Positions 1-6,223 of a DNA stretch of 14,510 nt are shown here, piece after piece. The notes under the pieces are model-generated. The model searched no databases. It worked only from the letters and a program-made list of their open reading frames with translations, and was not told the origin of the DNA. Origin of the DNA: Actinomycetota bacterium (GTDB lineage: Bacteria > Actinomycetota > Thermoleophilia > Gaiellales > Gaiellaceae); assembly GCA_005883245.1 (NCBI GenBank), contig VAXT01000074.1, forward strand, positions 1 to 14,510, written 5' to 3'. The stretch's first letter is position 1; every line of letters starts with the position of its first letter. The position numbers were made by a program, and so were the translations under genes.

Positions 1-1
1 G

Positions 2-19
2 CCCGTATGCGAGTGGGAC
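2..19. repeat. 18-bp dispersed motif, copy 1
   Basis: The motif reads CCCGTATGCGAGTGGGAC. It matches 16 of 18 bases with a second copy at 8151-8168. On the minus strand it lies 81 nt beyond the 3' end of tRNA-Arg(TCG); the other copy lies 85 nt beyond the 3' end of tRNA-Pro. The role is unknown; it could be a transcript-end element, a protein-binding site or a dispersed repeat. Confidence 0.5.
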
Positions 20-47
20 CGTCTCGTTGCCACGGCTATCCGGGCCC

Positions 48-66
48 GTCCCGCCCGCGGCGGGAC
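48..66. repeat. Inverted repeat (hairpin) downstream of tRNA-Arg
   Basis: GTCCCGCC and GGCGGGAC form a perfect 8-bp stem around a 3-base loop. The hairpin lies 35 nt beyond the 3' end of the minus-strand tRNA-Arg(TCG). It has no T-tract on either side, so it is at best a U-less actinobacterial-type terminator or RNA-end structure. Confidence 0.4.
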
Positions 67-71
67 TCGCA

Positions 72-99
72 TTTTCCCGCGCCCGGGGGCGCGGCAAAA
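72..99 (-). terminator. Palindromic hairpin just 3' of tRNA-Arg, possible terminator
   Basis: CCGCGCCC (77-84) pairs with GGGCGCGG (87-94). A C-C mismatch outside this stem is followed by TTTT/AAAA pairing (72-75 with 96-99), so the whole element is nearly palindromic. It starts two bases after the tRNA discriminator base on the minus strand. The T-run precedes the stem in the minus direction rather than following it, so this is not a textbook intrinsic terminator. It may instead act in 3'-end processing. Confidence 0.4.
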
Positions 100-100
100 A

Positions 101-172
101 TGGCCCCGGGAGGAGTCGAACCTCCGCACACGGATTCGAAGTCCGTTGCTCTATCCGCTGAGCTACGGGGCC
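101..172 (-). tRNA. tRNA-Arg(TCG)
   Basis: The minus strand folds as a complete 72-nt cloverleaf. The acceptor stem is GGCCCCG/CGGGGCC with discriminator A. The anticodon loop CTTCGAA gives anticodon TCG, which reads CGA arginine codons. The T-arm is GGAGG-TTCGACT-CCTCC. CCA is not encoded. It begins five bases after the stop codon of the dehydrogenase gene, so the two could share a transcript with tRNA-His further upstream. Confidence 0.97.
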
Positions 173-177
173 GCGGG

Positions 178-1104
178 CTACGAAGGGTAGACGGGATTCG
201 GGAGCTCTTTGCCTGCCGCGGCAGCCTTCAGGTTGTCGACCAGGACGCGGGTCATCGCCTCGCGTGTTTCCCAGGTCGCGCTGCCCAGGTGGGGAGTGAG
301 GACGACGTTCGGGAGCTCGAGCAGCTGCTGGGGCACATCGGGTTCGTGGGCGAAGACGTCGAGGCCCGCTCGGATTCGGCCGGAGGCGAGCTCCTCGACG
401 AGCGCGTCCTCGTCCACGATTGCGCCCCGCGCGGTGTTGACGAGGCAGGACCCGTCGCGCAGGAGCGCGAGTCGCCGCCGGTCGAGCAGGCCTTCGGTGT
501 CGGCTTTGAGGGGGACGTGCAGGGTGACGATGTCGGCTTCCCGGAGCAGGTCGTCGAGCGCGCGGAACTCGACGCCGAGCTTCCGCTCCTCCGTCTCGGC
601 CAGATGCTCGCGCTGCGTGTAGAGCAGACGCAGGTCGAAGCCGCGAGCTCGGCGCGCAACGGCGGTGCCGATGTGGCCGAGGCCGACGATGCCGAGCGTC
701 GCGCCCGACGCGTCCTGGGCGAGGAGGGTCGTCGAGGCCCAATCCGTCCCCCACCTCCCGGCGCGCACGAAGGAGTCCGACTCGACGACGCGGCGGCGCG
801 TGGCGAGGATCAGAGCGAGCGTGAGGTCCGCAGTCGCAGCGTCGAGGACGCCCGGCGTGTTCGTGACGGGGACGCCGGCGGCGGCGCAGGCAACGACGTC
901 GATCCCGTCGTAGCCGGCACCGTAGTTCGCGACGAGGCGTAGGTTCGGGAAGCGCTCGAGCATCGGCGCGTCGATCGTCTCGCCCACGACTGCGAGGGCC
1001 TCGATGTCCGGTCGCGGCCCAGGGAGTGGGCCCTCGTAGTACTCCACGTCGGCGAGCTCGTCCCAGGCGGGCCCGGGAAACCGACGAGGGGCAAGGATCT
1101 TCAC
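178..1104 (-). CDS. D-2-hydroxyacid dehydrogenase (glyoxylate/hydroxypyruvate reductase-like)
   Basis: A cytosolic NAD(P)H-dependent enzyme of the D-isomer 2-hydroxyacid dehydrogenase family, which interconverts 2-oxoacids and D-2-hydroxyacids. The Rossmann motif GLGHIG lies at residues 141-146. The three catalytic residues are visible: Arg226 in NTARG, Glu254 in FAHEP and His272 in PHLGSAT. Residues reading NYGAGYDGIDV and the TPGVLDAATAD stretch resemble glyoxylate reductases more than SerA, and there is no ACT domain. Substrate remains inference. I start it at GTG 1104, giving 308 residues. The open frame continues to an ATG at 1158, but those 18 extra codons read through tRNA-His and are not credible. 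No clear ribosome-binding site is visible. The gene sits between tRNA-His (12 bases upstream) and tRNA-Arg (5 bases downstream) on the same strand. Confidence 0.93.
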   Translation of the reverse strand: MKILAPRRFPGPAWDELADVEYYEGPLPGPRPDIEALAVVGETIDAPMLERFPNLRLVANYGAGYDGIDVVACAAAGVPVTNTPGVLDAATADLTLALILATRRRVVESDSFVRAGRWGTDWASTTLLAQDASGATLGIVGLGHIGTAVARRARGFDLRLLYTQREHLAETEERKLGVEFRALDDLLREADIVTLHVPLKADTEGLLDRRRLALLRDGSCLVNTARGAIVDEDALVEELASGRIRAGLDVFAHEPDVPQQLLELPNVVLTPHLGSATWETREAMTRVLVDNLKAAAAGKELPNPVYPS

Positions 1105-1116
1105 AGCGGAGCTAGG

Positions 1117-1190
1117 GGTGGCGGATGGGACTCGAACCCACGACCACCGGGACCACAACCCGGGGCTCTACCAACTGAGCTACCGCCACC
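1117..1190 (-). tRNA. tRNA-His(GTG)
   Basis: The anticodon loop TTGTGGT in a CCGGG/CCCGG stem gives GTG. The acceptor stem GTGGCGG/CCGCCAC is extended by the histidine-specific extra G(-1) at 1190, facing discriminator C73 at 1117, which confirms the identity. CCA is not encoded; the next bases on the minus strand are CCT. The dehydrogenase start lies 12 bases downstream. Confidence 0.97.
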
Positions 1191-1430
1191 GCGCACGGCT
1201 CAGGATAGCCGCGTTGGCCCCATCGGGCCCGGGGTCCGGCCGCGGGCCTCCCTCCGGTCAGGATCCTATCGACCAACCCCGCACTCGTGGGTGACAGGAC
1301 TGCGCCGAATTCGCAACATCTATCCGAGGGCTACGGGCCTAGCTTGGTCTCGTCGAGTCGCTCCCTCACGTTGTCGCGGCTGCGATCTCGTGTTGCCGTG
1401 ACGTCGATCAGCGCCGCCTCGACGGCCAGG
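1191..1430. other. Intergenic region between PfpI gene and tRNA-His
   Basis: There are 240 bases without a supportable gene. A minus-strand open frame (about 1462 down to a TAG at 1331-1333) overlaps the end of the PfpI gene and has a coding-like composition, ending in residues DETKLGP. It has no ATG, GTG or TTG start near its beginning, so I do not call it. The part nearest the tRNA carries a candidate -10 box. Confidence 0.5.
1202..1207 (-). promoter_or_regulatory. Candidate -10 box of tRNA-His
   Basis: The minus strand reads TATCCT, ending 11 bases before the tRNA 5' base. This spacing suits a short tRNA leader. No convincing -35 box is visible at 16-18 bases further upstream, so the call rests on the -10 match and position alone. 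Confidence 0.3.
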
Positions 1431-1988
1431 TCAGCCCACTGCCCCGACAGGTGCGCGCTCGATCACCTCGATGAGCCTCTCGTTGAAGGCCGGTATGTCC
1501 TTCGGGTAGCGGCTGGTGACGAGACTGCCATCGACGACGACCTGCTCGTCGACCCAGTCGCCGCCTGCGTTCCGTACGTCGGTCTTGATGCTCCAGAACG
1601 AGGTCAGCGTTCGGCCGCGCACGACGTCGGCCTCGACGAGCATCCAGGGCGCATGACAGATCACGCCCATCGGCTTGCCGGACTGGGCAAATTCGCGCAC
1701 GAAGCGAAGGGCGTCCTCGTCCATGCGCATCGTGTCCGGATTGCCGACGCCGCCCGGAATAACGAGCCCGTCGTACGCGTCGGCAGTCACATCGCCGACC
1801 GTTCGGTCGACGTGGAACGTGTCCGCTTTGTCGTAGTGGTTGAAGCCCTGGATCTCGCCCGCCTCGAGCGAGACGAGCTCAGGCTCCCCGCCCGCCGCGG
1901 CTACGGCGTTCCACGGCTCGGTGAGCTCGACCTGCTCGACCATGTCGGTCGCCAGGAACGCGATCTTCTTTCCGTTCAAGTCAGCCAT
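1431..1988 (-). CDS. PfpI/DJ-1 family (type 1 glutamine amidotransferase-like) protein
   Basis: A 185-residue cytosolic protein of the DJ-1/PfpI superfamily, whose members act as deglycases, proteases or stress proteins. The nucleophile elbow is ICHAPW with Cys111 and the adjacent His112. The strand leading into the IPGG turn (residues 77-80) is typical, as is the C-terminal segment RTLTSFWSIKTDVRNAGG. Length fits PfpI and YhbO/YfkM-type members. The ATG at 1988 is preceded by a clear AGGGGGT ribosome-binding site, about 11 bases away. It is divergent from the 70-residue gene across a 123-base gap. Whether it works as deglycase or peptidase cannot be read from the sequence. Confidence 0.93.
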   Translation of the reverse strand: MADLNGKKIAFLATDMVEQVELTEPWNAVAAAGGEPELVSLEAGEIQGFNHYDKADTFHVDRTVGDVTADAYDGLVIPGGVGNPDTMRMDEDALRFVREFAQSGKPMGVICHAPWMLVEADVVRGRTLTSFWSIKTDVRNAGGDWVDEQVVVDGSLVTSRYPKDIPAFNERLIEVIERAPVGAVG

Positions 1989-2111
1989 CGTGACTGGACC
2001 CCCTTTGACTCGATTCAGCGAGGACCTACCCCGACCGCGCGTCGCGAATCACCCAACCGCAGGTGCGGCGCGAACAGGCTTCTGCCGATATTTGATCGGG
2101 ACGGGGTCTCG

Positions 2112-2324
2112 ATGCGGATTCGAGTTCAAGAAGCGGCCGACCTTCCCGGCCTGGTCGCGTTCCTGCGTGAACGCGAGTTCGTCGCCGACGAGATCGGGCC
2201 GAACACCGTGGAGGTCTACCGGCTCTCGTCCGTCCGGCACAACCGCGTGCGGATAGAGCTCGACCTTCATCTGCGCGCCTGGCACGCGGCGCATCCCGAT
2301 GCCAAGGCCGAGTTCGTCGAGTAA
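2112..2324 (+). CDS. Small conserved-looking protein of unknown function (70 aa)
   Basis: I do not recognise a named family. The product is a 70-residue soluble protein with alternating charged and hydrophobic residues. It opens with MRIRVQEAADLPGLVAFLRE, then has a short beta-like segment VEVYR, and ends with an amphipathic stretch LDLHLRAWHAAHPDAKAEFVE. There is no Cys, signal peptide or membrane segment. The ATG at 2112 has the purine-rich GGGACGGGG about 6 bases upstream, which supports this start over the much longer open frame that extends antisense through the PfpI gene. The TAA stop lies 30 bases before tRNA-Arg(TCT). A compact alpha/beta fold, perhaps a regulatory or toxin-antitoxin-sized protein, is possible but unproven. 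Confidence 0.7.
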   Translation: MRIRVQEAADLPGLVAFLREREFVADEIGPNTVEVYRLSSVRHNRVRIELDLHLRAWHAAHPDAKAEFVE

Positions 2325-2339
2325 GGCCGCGCGGCGGGC

Positions 2340-2345
2340 TACCCT
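2340..2345 (+). promoter_or_regulatory. Candidate -10 box of tRNA-Arg(TCT)
   Basis: TACCCT ends nine bases before the tRNA 5' base, in the spacer after the 70-residue gene. No clear -35 hexamer is seen. Position is the main support. Confidence 0.3.
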
Positions 2346-2354
2346 TTCGCTCGG

Positions 2355-2426
2355 GCGCCTGTAGCTCAGAGGAAGAGCGGCGGCCTTCTAAGCCGTTGGT
2401 CGGGGGTTCGAATCCCTCCAGGCGCA
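2355..2426 (+). tRNA. tRNA-Arg(TCT)
   Basis: A 72-nt cloverleaf with acceptor stem GCGCCTG/CAGGCGC and discriminator A. The anticodon loop CTTCTAA gives TCT, reading AGA. The T-arm contains GGTTCGAATCC. CCA is not encoded. This is the only plus-strand tRNA in the window and is followed by the AAGGTCT repeat cluster. Confidence 0.97.
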
Positions 2427-2525
2427 TCGCCAGTAACGAAGCCGAATTCGGTGGAAGTCCCCGCAAATCGGCCTAATTGACCATTCGACGGTTCGCGCCG
2501 GTTCGCAACGGTTGTTACCGCTTCT

Positions 2526-2576
2526 AGACCTTATTCCCAAGGTCTGCACAAGGTCTGCAAGGTCTAAGCAAGGTCT
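2526..2576. repeat. AAGGTCT repeat cluster with one inverted copy
   Basis: Four direct copies of AAGGTCT begin at 2539, 2550, 2559 and 2570 (steps of 11, 9 and 11 bases). An inverted copy AGACCTT lies at 2526-2532, separated from the first direct copy by six bases, so the pair can form a 7-bp stem. Spacings near one helical turn suggest same-face protein binding. The cluster lies 100 bases behind the 3' end of tRNA-Arg(TCT) and 26 bases beyond the stop of the CAP lipoprotein. It could be a regulator's site, arm-type recombinase sites of a lost tRNA-integrated element, or chance low-complexity sequence. Confidence 0.6.
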
Positions 2577-2601
2577 CAAATCTGGCCGCCCGGCATCCGC
2601 G

Positions 2602-3204
2602 CTAGCCGCGAGCGCCGAAGTCGGCCGTCACGATCGTGACCGAGTCGCCGCCGAACGTTCCCTTCGCCGAGGCGAAGTGCGCGGCGCCGATCCCGATCTC
2701 GCGCCACTCGGGCGAGAGGATGTTCTCACGATGCGGCGGGCTCGTCATCCACTCGTGGACCGTGCTCCGAGCAGTCGTGTCGGGCGACTCGTAGAAGATG
2801 TTCTCGCCGACCGCCCACCTGCTGCGGCCGGATGGATAGAAGCGCTCGATCCGCTTCCAGAACGGGGCGCCGTTCACCGACTCGTGCTCGAAGAACCCGT
2901 TCAGGCCCATCTCGCGAGAGTGGTACGCGGCTGCCGCGGTCAGCCCGCGCGAGACGCGGAGCGGCCTCAGGCCGCGGGCGCCGCGCTGGTCGTTGATCCG
3001 CGCGAGCACGTCGAGCCCAAGCGCCCTGAGCTCGTTCCGCGGCCGAGCCGGGCGCGCGGGACGTGCTTCGGCGGCAGCGCGTCTCGTGAACAGGGAGACG
3101 CTGCGCTGGCGCGGGACCTGCAGCGCATGCGAACGCGCGACCGCCTGCTGCGTGCATCCGAGCAGCAGAACCGCCAGTGCGCCCGTGACCACGATCGTGC
3201 GCAT
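2602..3204 (-). CDS. CAP/SCP-domain lipoprotein
   Basis: A 200-residue exported protein of the CAP (SCP/PR-1/Ag5) superfamily. The signal peptide ends in the lipobox LLGC with Cys17, so it is probably anchored to the outer face of the membrane. A basic, Ala/Pro-rich linker (about 20-60) leads to the CAP domain (about 62-200). The cavity residues typical of the fold are present: His95 (AYHSRE), Glu106-His107 (FFEH), Glu134 (VGENIF) and His158 (PPHREN). Bacterial members have few assigned activities, so function is not claimed. It follows the AI-2E transporter gene on the same strand after 51 bases and may be co-transcribed. A second CAP protein lies at 9062-9559. Confidence 0.92.
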   Translation of the reverse strand: MRTIVVTGALAVLLLGCTQQAVARSHALQVPRQRSVSLFTRRAAAEARPARPARPRNELRALGLDVLARINDQRGARGLRPLRVSRGLTAAAAYHSREMGLNGFFEHESVNGAPFWKRIERFYPSGRSRWAVGENIFYESPDTTARSTVHEWMTSPPHRENILSPEWREIGIGAAHFASAKGTFGGDSVTIVTADFGARG

Positions 3205-3255
3205 GCCATCGTCATCGGCGGCCGAGCCCGCTTGGGTTCACCCCGAACGAGTGAT

Positions 3256-4320
3256 TCAGATCGTCGCCGCTTGGCCCTGGCGGTTGCGCCGATGCTGGAG
3301 CCATGCGACCAGGAGCACCTGGATCGTCCCCGCGACCGGGATCGCCGCCAGCGCTCCCAGCACGCCCGCGAGCTCGGCGCCGATCAGGACCGAGACCAGG
3401 ATCAGAAGCGGCGACAGACGGACGGTCCGGCTGTAGACGAGCGGCTGCAGGAGGTGGTTCTCGAGCTGCTGGTAGACGATGAAGAAGACGATCAGGACGA
3501 TCCCGGCGACGATCGAGTGGATGAACCCCACCGCCGAGACGATGATCGCCGCGAGTGTCGCGCCGGCGAGCGGGATCAGGTCGAGGATCGCCACGAGCAG
3601 CCCCAGCGCGACCGCGTAGGGCACGCCGAGCGCCACCATGACGATCGTCGAGCTGATCCCGGCGATCACGCTGATCAGGAGGTTCCCGGTCACGTACCCG
3701 CCGACGGTTCTGTAGATCTGATGGCCGACGTCGCGCCAGTGCTCGCGTGACGACTCGGGCAGGAGGAGGAAGAAGCGCTCGACCCAGACCGGTCCCTCGA
3801 GGAGCATGAAGACGGTCATGAACAGGATCGTGACCGTGGCGACGATCGCCGTGATGATCCCCTTTGTGATCGCGATCGCGGTGCCGGTGAGCCCGAGCAG
3901 CTTGGTGGCGCCGCCGTGCTCGACCTGGTCGCGAACGCGCTGGGTGATGTGGTATTTCGACTCGAGGAATCCGAGCCTCCCTCGGCGGTGCGTGATGTCG
4001 TCCACGTAGCCCGGCAGCGCGTTCGCGAAGCCGTTCACCTCGTGGACGAGCGTCGGGACGAACAGTGCGCCTAGGGCCGCCAGGCCGGCGAGCGCCAGCA
4101 GGACCGTGATCGCGGTCGCCGCCCCGCGGCGCTTGACGCCGTGGCGCTGGAACCATTCGACGGCGGGGTTGAGCGCCAGGGCCAGGAAGACCGCAATCAG
4201 GATCCACGTCAGGATGTGCCGCGCGATCCAGACGACCTCGAGGAGGATCCCGACGGCGATCGCGATCGCGAGGATCGCAAGGACCGTCGTGGCCCGGAAC
4301 CGGACGAGGCGCTCCTCCAC
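3256..4320 (-). CDS. AI-2E family transporter (PerM/YdiK/UPF0118)
   Basis: A 354-residue inner-membrane protein of the AI-2E exporter/PerM family. Hydrophobic segments appear near residues 11-27, 33-50, 68-92, 150-175, 212-260 and 265-335, with a soluble region around 95-145. The C-terminal family signature is clear: YQQLENHLLQPLVYSR followed by LSPLLILVSVLIGAELAGVLGA in the expected place. Members export autoinducer-2 or ions, or have unknown substrates; the substrate here cannot be inferred. The start codon is GTG at 4320. No convincing ribosome-binding site lies upstream, and the GGAGGAG-like bases fall just after the GTG. It follows the HTH/LAGLIDADG-like gene by 39 bases on the same strand and precedes the CAP lipoprotein by 51. 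Confidence 0.93.
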   Translation of the reverse strand: MEERLVRFRATTVLAILAIAIAVGILLEVVWIARHILTWILIAVFLALALNPAVEWFQRHGVKRRGAATAITVLLALAGLAALGALFVPTLVHEVNGFANALPGYVDDITHRRGRLGFLESKYHITQRVRDQVEHGGATKLLGLTGTAIAITKGIITAIVATVTILFMTVFMLLEGPVWVERFFLLLPESSREHWRDVGHQIYRTVGGYVTGNLLISVIAGISSTIVMVALGVPYAVALGLLVAILDLIPLAGATLAAIIVSAVGFIHSIVAGIVLIVFFIVYQQLENHLLQPLVYSRTVRLSPLLILVSVLIGAELAGVLGALAAIPVAGTIQVLLVAWLQHRRNRQGQAATI

Positions 4321-4359
4321 CTCGGAGCAGGATCGCGACGGCGTCGGACGGTCAGTGAT

Positions 4360-5034
4360 TCACATGAGCCATTCCTCTCGCTCGAAACCACCGTACTCCT
4401 GGATCACGCCGTACAGGTTCTGAACGAGCGCGGTATCGCACACGGCGACACGGCACGTCCCATACGGCAATTTGTTCCGGCGTTTCTTCTGACTGTACTT
4501 CGAGTACCGGTTGATCGTGCTCTTGCGCAATTGCGTCCGCGGGAGCGCCAGCGTGCTCAACCAAAAGTCCTCGACCTCGCGTTGACGGGCTTCGTGATCA
4601 GCGAAGAGATTGCAGGTGACCGTGACCCTTGAATCGGTGACCTCGTAGCACGAACGCAGGAATCGCAAGAAGAACCTGACCATCGCGGGATCCGAGTTGA
4701 CGAATTCGATTCTGTTCCGTGAGCGTGAGCCCTCCGCCCAGAACAACATGCAACCTGCCGCATGCAGCAGTTCGCCACGCTCCGCCCGAGCTCTACCGGC
4801 GGCTTGAGCCGCCGTCCTTCGCTCGCGAGCAATAACGGCGTTAGCCCTCGAGCCGTCGATTCGACCACCCATCCGGCGACGCAGGCACTCGCGCTGCTCC
4901 TCCGTCAACTCGATGTCTCGAACCCAGAGGCTGACCGACGAGCGCGAGACACCCAGCAGCGCGGCGAGCTCCTTAACCGAGCAGCCCTCCTCCCGCCGAA
5001 GCTTCCTCGCCCGTTCGCGTTCTACCGTTTTCAC
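4360..5034 (-). CDS. HTH protein with LAGLIDADG-like C-terminal domain
   Basis: A soluble protein of about 224 residues from GTG 5034. The N-terminus carries a clear helix-turn-helix (residues about 15-40: SVKELAALLGVSRSSVSLWV). After a basic linker comes a domain that resembles the LAGLIDADG homing-endonuclease fold: GCMLFWAEGS with an acidic residue at about 101, then FVNSDPAMVRFFLRFL, and a late YGTCRVAV strand. The acidic residue matches the usual catalytic position, but a second LAGLIDADG helix is not obvious, so nuclease activity is uncertain. The frame stays open through tRNA-Gly to an ATG at 5256, which I reject. A TTG at 5043 is another possible start. The gene begins 33 bases after the 3' end of tRNA-Gly, and a 5-bp inverted repeat ACTAG/CTAGT (5035-5052) immediately precedes it. 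The A/T content of its 3' part looks higher than that of its neighbours. Confidence 0.75.
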   Translation of the reverse strand: MKTVERERARKLRREEGCSVKELAALLGVSRSSVSLWVRDIELTEEQRECLRRRMGGRIDGSRANAVIARERRTAAQAAGRARAERGELLHAAGCMLFWAEGSRSRNRIEFVNSDPAMVRFFLRFLRSCYEVTDSRVTVTCNLFADHEARQREVEDFWLSTLALPRTQLRKSTINRYSKYSQKKRRNKLPYGTCRVAVCDTALVQNLYGVIQEYGGFEREEWLM

Positions 5035-5067
5035 ACTAGACAACAGCCTAGTGGGAACGTCGGACGA

Positions 5068-5141
5068 AGCGGGCGGCGGGGATCGAACCCGCGCAACACT
5101 CGGCTTGGAAGGCCAAGGCTCTACCACTGAGCTACGCCCGC
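5068..5141 (-). tRNA. tRNA-Gly(TCC)
   Basis: A 74-nt cloverleaf on the minus strand with acceptor stem GCGGGCG/CGCCCGC and discriminator T, as usual for glycine tRNAs. The anticodon loop CTTCCAA gives TCC. CCA is not encoded. It is divergent from ctaG with only 25 bases between, so its promoter must overlap the ctaG start region. Confidence 0.97.
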
Positions 5142-5153
5142 GTGCACATAGCG

Positions 5154-5159
5154 TAGCGT
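5154..5159 (+). promoter_or_regulatory. Candidate leaderless -10 box of ctaG
   Basis: TAGCGT fits the actinobacterial TANNNT pattern and ends seven bases before the GTG start, so transcription would begin at or very near the start codon. No ribosome-binding site is visible in the 25-base gap. TAGCGT occurs twice in tandem here. No -35 box is recognised because that position falls inside the tRNA. Confidence 0.35.
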
Positions 5160-5166
5160 CCGACCC

Positions 5167-5952
5167 GTGCACGATCCGTACGCCTGGCCGCTCGACTTCG
5201 AGGCGCTCGTCTTCGCCCCCGCACTCGCCGTCGGCTACGCGCTGCTCGTGCGCCACTACGGCGCCTCACGTTGGCGCGTGACGTGCTTTGTCGCCGGGCT
5301 CGCGCTGATCCTCGCCGTCTTCGTGACCCCGCTGCACCCGATCGCGCTCCACTACCTGCTCTCGATCCACCTGCTCCAGAACGTCGTCCTCGCCGAGTGG
5401 GCGCCCGCGCTCTGTGTCGTCGGCCTGCCGGCTGCGATCCGCGGCCCGCGGCTGCTGACGCACCCGGTCGTGGCCCTGCCCCTCTGGGTGGGCACCTACT
5501 TCGTCTGGCACGTCCCCGTGGTGTACGACGCGGCGCTCCGGCACCAGGGCTCGCTGCTCCACCTCGAGCACCTCTCCTACTTCGTCACGGGATGCCTCTT
5601 CTGGTGGCCCGCGCTGCGGGACGAGCCCCACCGGCTGACGTTCGGCGCGCGCGCGATGTACCTCTTCGCGGCGTTCGTCGTCGCGAGCCCGCTCGGGCTG
5701 ATGCTGGCGCTCATCCCACGTGCGATCTACGACTACTACGTGCAGGCGCCCCGTCTCTGGGGACTGTCCCCGCTGACCGACCAGCAGATCGGCGGCGGCG
5801 CGATGGCACTCGAGCAGGCCGCTGTCCTCTTCGCCGTCGGCACGTGGTTCTTTCTGCGGTTCCTGTCCAGCGAGGGCCGCGCAGACACTTTCCGGTCGCT
5901 CGGCTCACCTCCGCCCGTACAATCGTCCCGGAAGATGAGTGATGGACGCTGA
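5167..5952 (+). CDS. ctaG: Cytochrome c oxidase assembly protein, CtaG (caa3) type
   Basis: A 261-residue polytopic membrane protein of the Bacillus-type CtaG family, needed for copper-dependent assembly of aa3/caa3 oxidases; it is unrelated to Cox11. About seven hydrophobic segments are seen (near 15-33, 38-55, 65-90, 102-118, 136-148, 163-185 and 215-232). Conserved histidines at the membrane edges are likely metal or heme ligands: His62 and His68 in LHYLLSIHLLQ, His115 in WHVP, His132 and His135 in LHLEH. The DQQIGGGAM segment at about 205-213 is typical of the family. GTG start. It overlaps the next gene by 14 bases and heads the four-gene operon that ends in copCD, which supports a copper-delivery role. 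Confidence 0.9.
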   Translation: MHDPYAWPLDFEALVFAPALAVGYALLVRHYGASRWRVTCFVAGLALILAVFVTPLHPIALHYLLSIHLLQNVVLAEWAPALCVVGLPAAIRGPRLLTHPVVALPLWVGTYFVWHVPVVYDAALRHQGSLLHLEHLSYFVTGCLFWWPALRDEPHRLTFGARAMYLFAAFVVASPLGLMLALIPRAIYDYYVQAPRLWGLSPLTDQQIGGGAMALEQAAVLFAVGTWFFLRFLSSEGRADTFRSLGSPPPVQSSRKMSDGR

Positions 5953-6223
5953 GCTCGTCCGCCAGCGTGCACGGGCCAGGGCCAGGCACTCGTGGCGGAA
6001 CACAGCGGTCTCTGCGCTGGGCCCGCTGACCGCGCTCGTCGGGCTGGTTTGGGCGCTCGTCCAGCCGTACCGGGTCACGCTGCTCGACCCCGACAAGCAC
6101 ACCTTCTGGTACCTCGCGATCCAGCCTCCACTCCTCGTCATCCTCGTCGGCGTGGTCTTCCACTTCTGGGTCGTGCCGGGCCTTATCGCCGACCTGGAGG
6201 AAGTCGAGGAGGGGAAGGCGTAG
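5939..6223 (+). CDS. Small two-helix membrane protein of unknown function
   Basis: A 94-residue protein. A basic N-terminus (RQRARARARH) precedes two hydrophobic segments, about 23-43 and 57-80, and an acidic tail (ADLEEVEEGKA). Basic residues before helix 1 and the acidic C-terminus suggest both ends face the cytoplasm. The second segment ends in VVFHFWVVPGL with His75. It starts at GTG 5939 or ATG 5942; both overlap the end of ctaG. Its TAG stop abuts the ATG of the next gene with no gap, so translation is probably coupled. I do not recognise the family. A small subunit or assembly helper of an oxidase is a reasonable inference from context. Confidence 0.8.
   Translation: MMDAELVRQRARARARHSWRNTAVSALGPLTALVGLVWALVQPYRVTLLDPDKHTFWYLAIQPPLLVILVGVVFHFWVVPGLIADLEEVEEGKA

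Noticed and set aside
1105..1158. Longer N-terminus for the D-2-hydroxyacid dehydrogenase from ATG 1158
   Set aside because: The extra codons read through the 3' half of tRNA-His, and family similarity begins at VKILAP, so GTG 1104 is preferred.
1331..1462. Coding-like minus-strand frame ending in DETKLGP downstream of the PfpI gene
   Set aside because: It has only about 43 codons, overlaps the PfpI 3' end and has no usual start codon. Chance openness in high-GC DNA explains it.
2388..2579. 63-codon minus-strand frame containing WRDSNPRPTA
   Set aside because: This peptide is the well-known artefact of translating a tRNA gene antisense; it covers tRNA-Arg(TCT).
2512..3750. 412-codon plus-strand frame opposite the CAP lipoprotein and AI-2E gene
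   Set aside because: Asp/Arg/Gln-rich antisense shadow; both minus-strand proteins have clear family motifs.
5035..5256. Longer N-terminus for the HTH/LAGLIDADG-like protein from ATG 5256
   Set aside because: The extension crosses the whole tRNA-Gly gene and antisense ctaG sequence. The domain starts right after GTG 5034.
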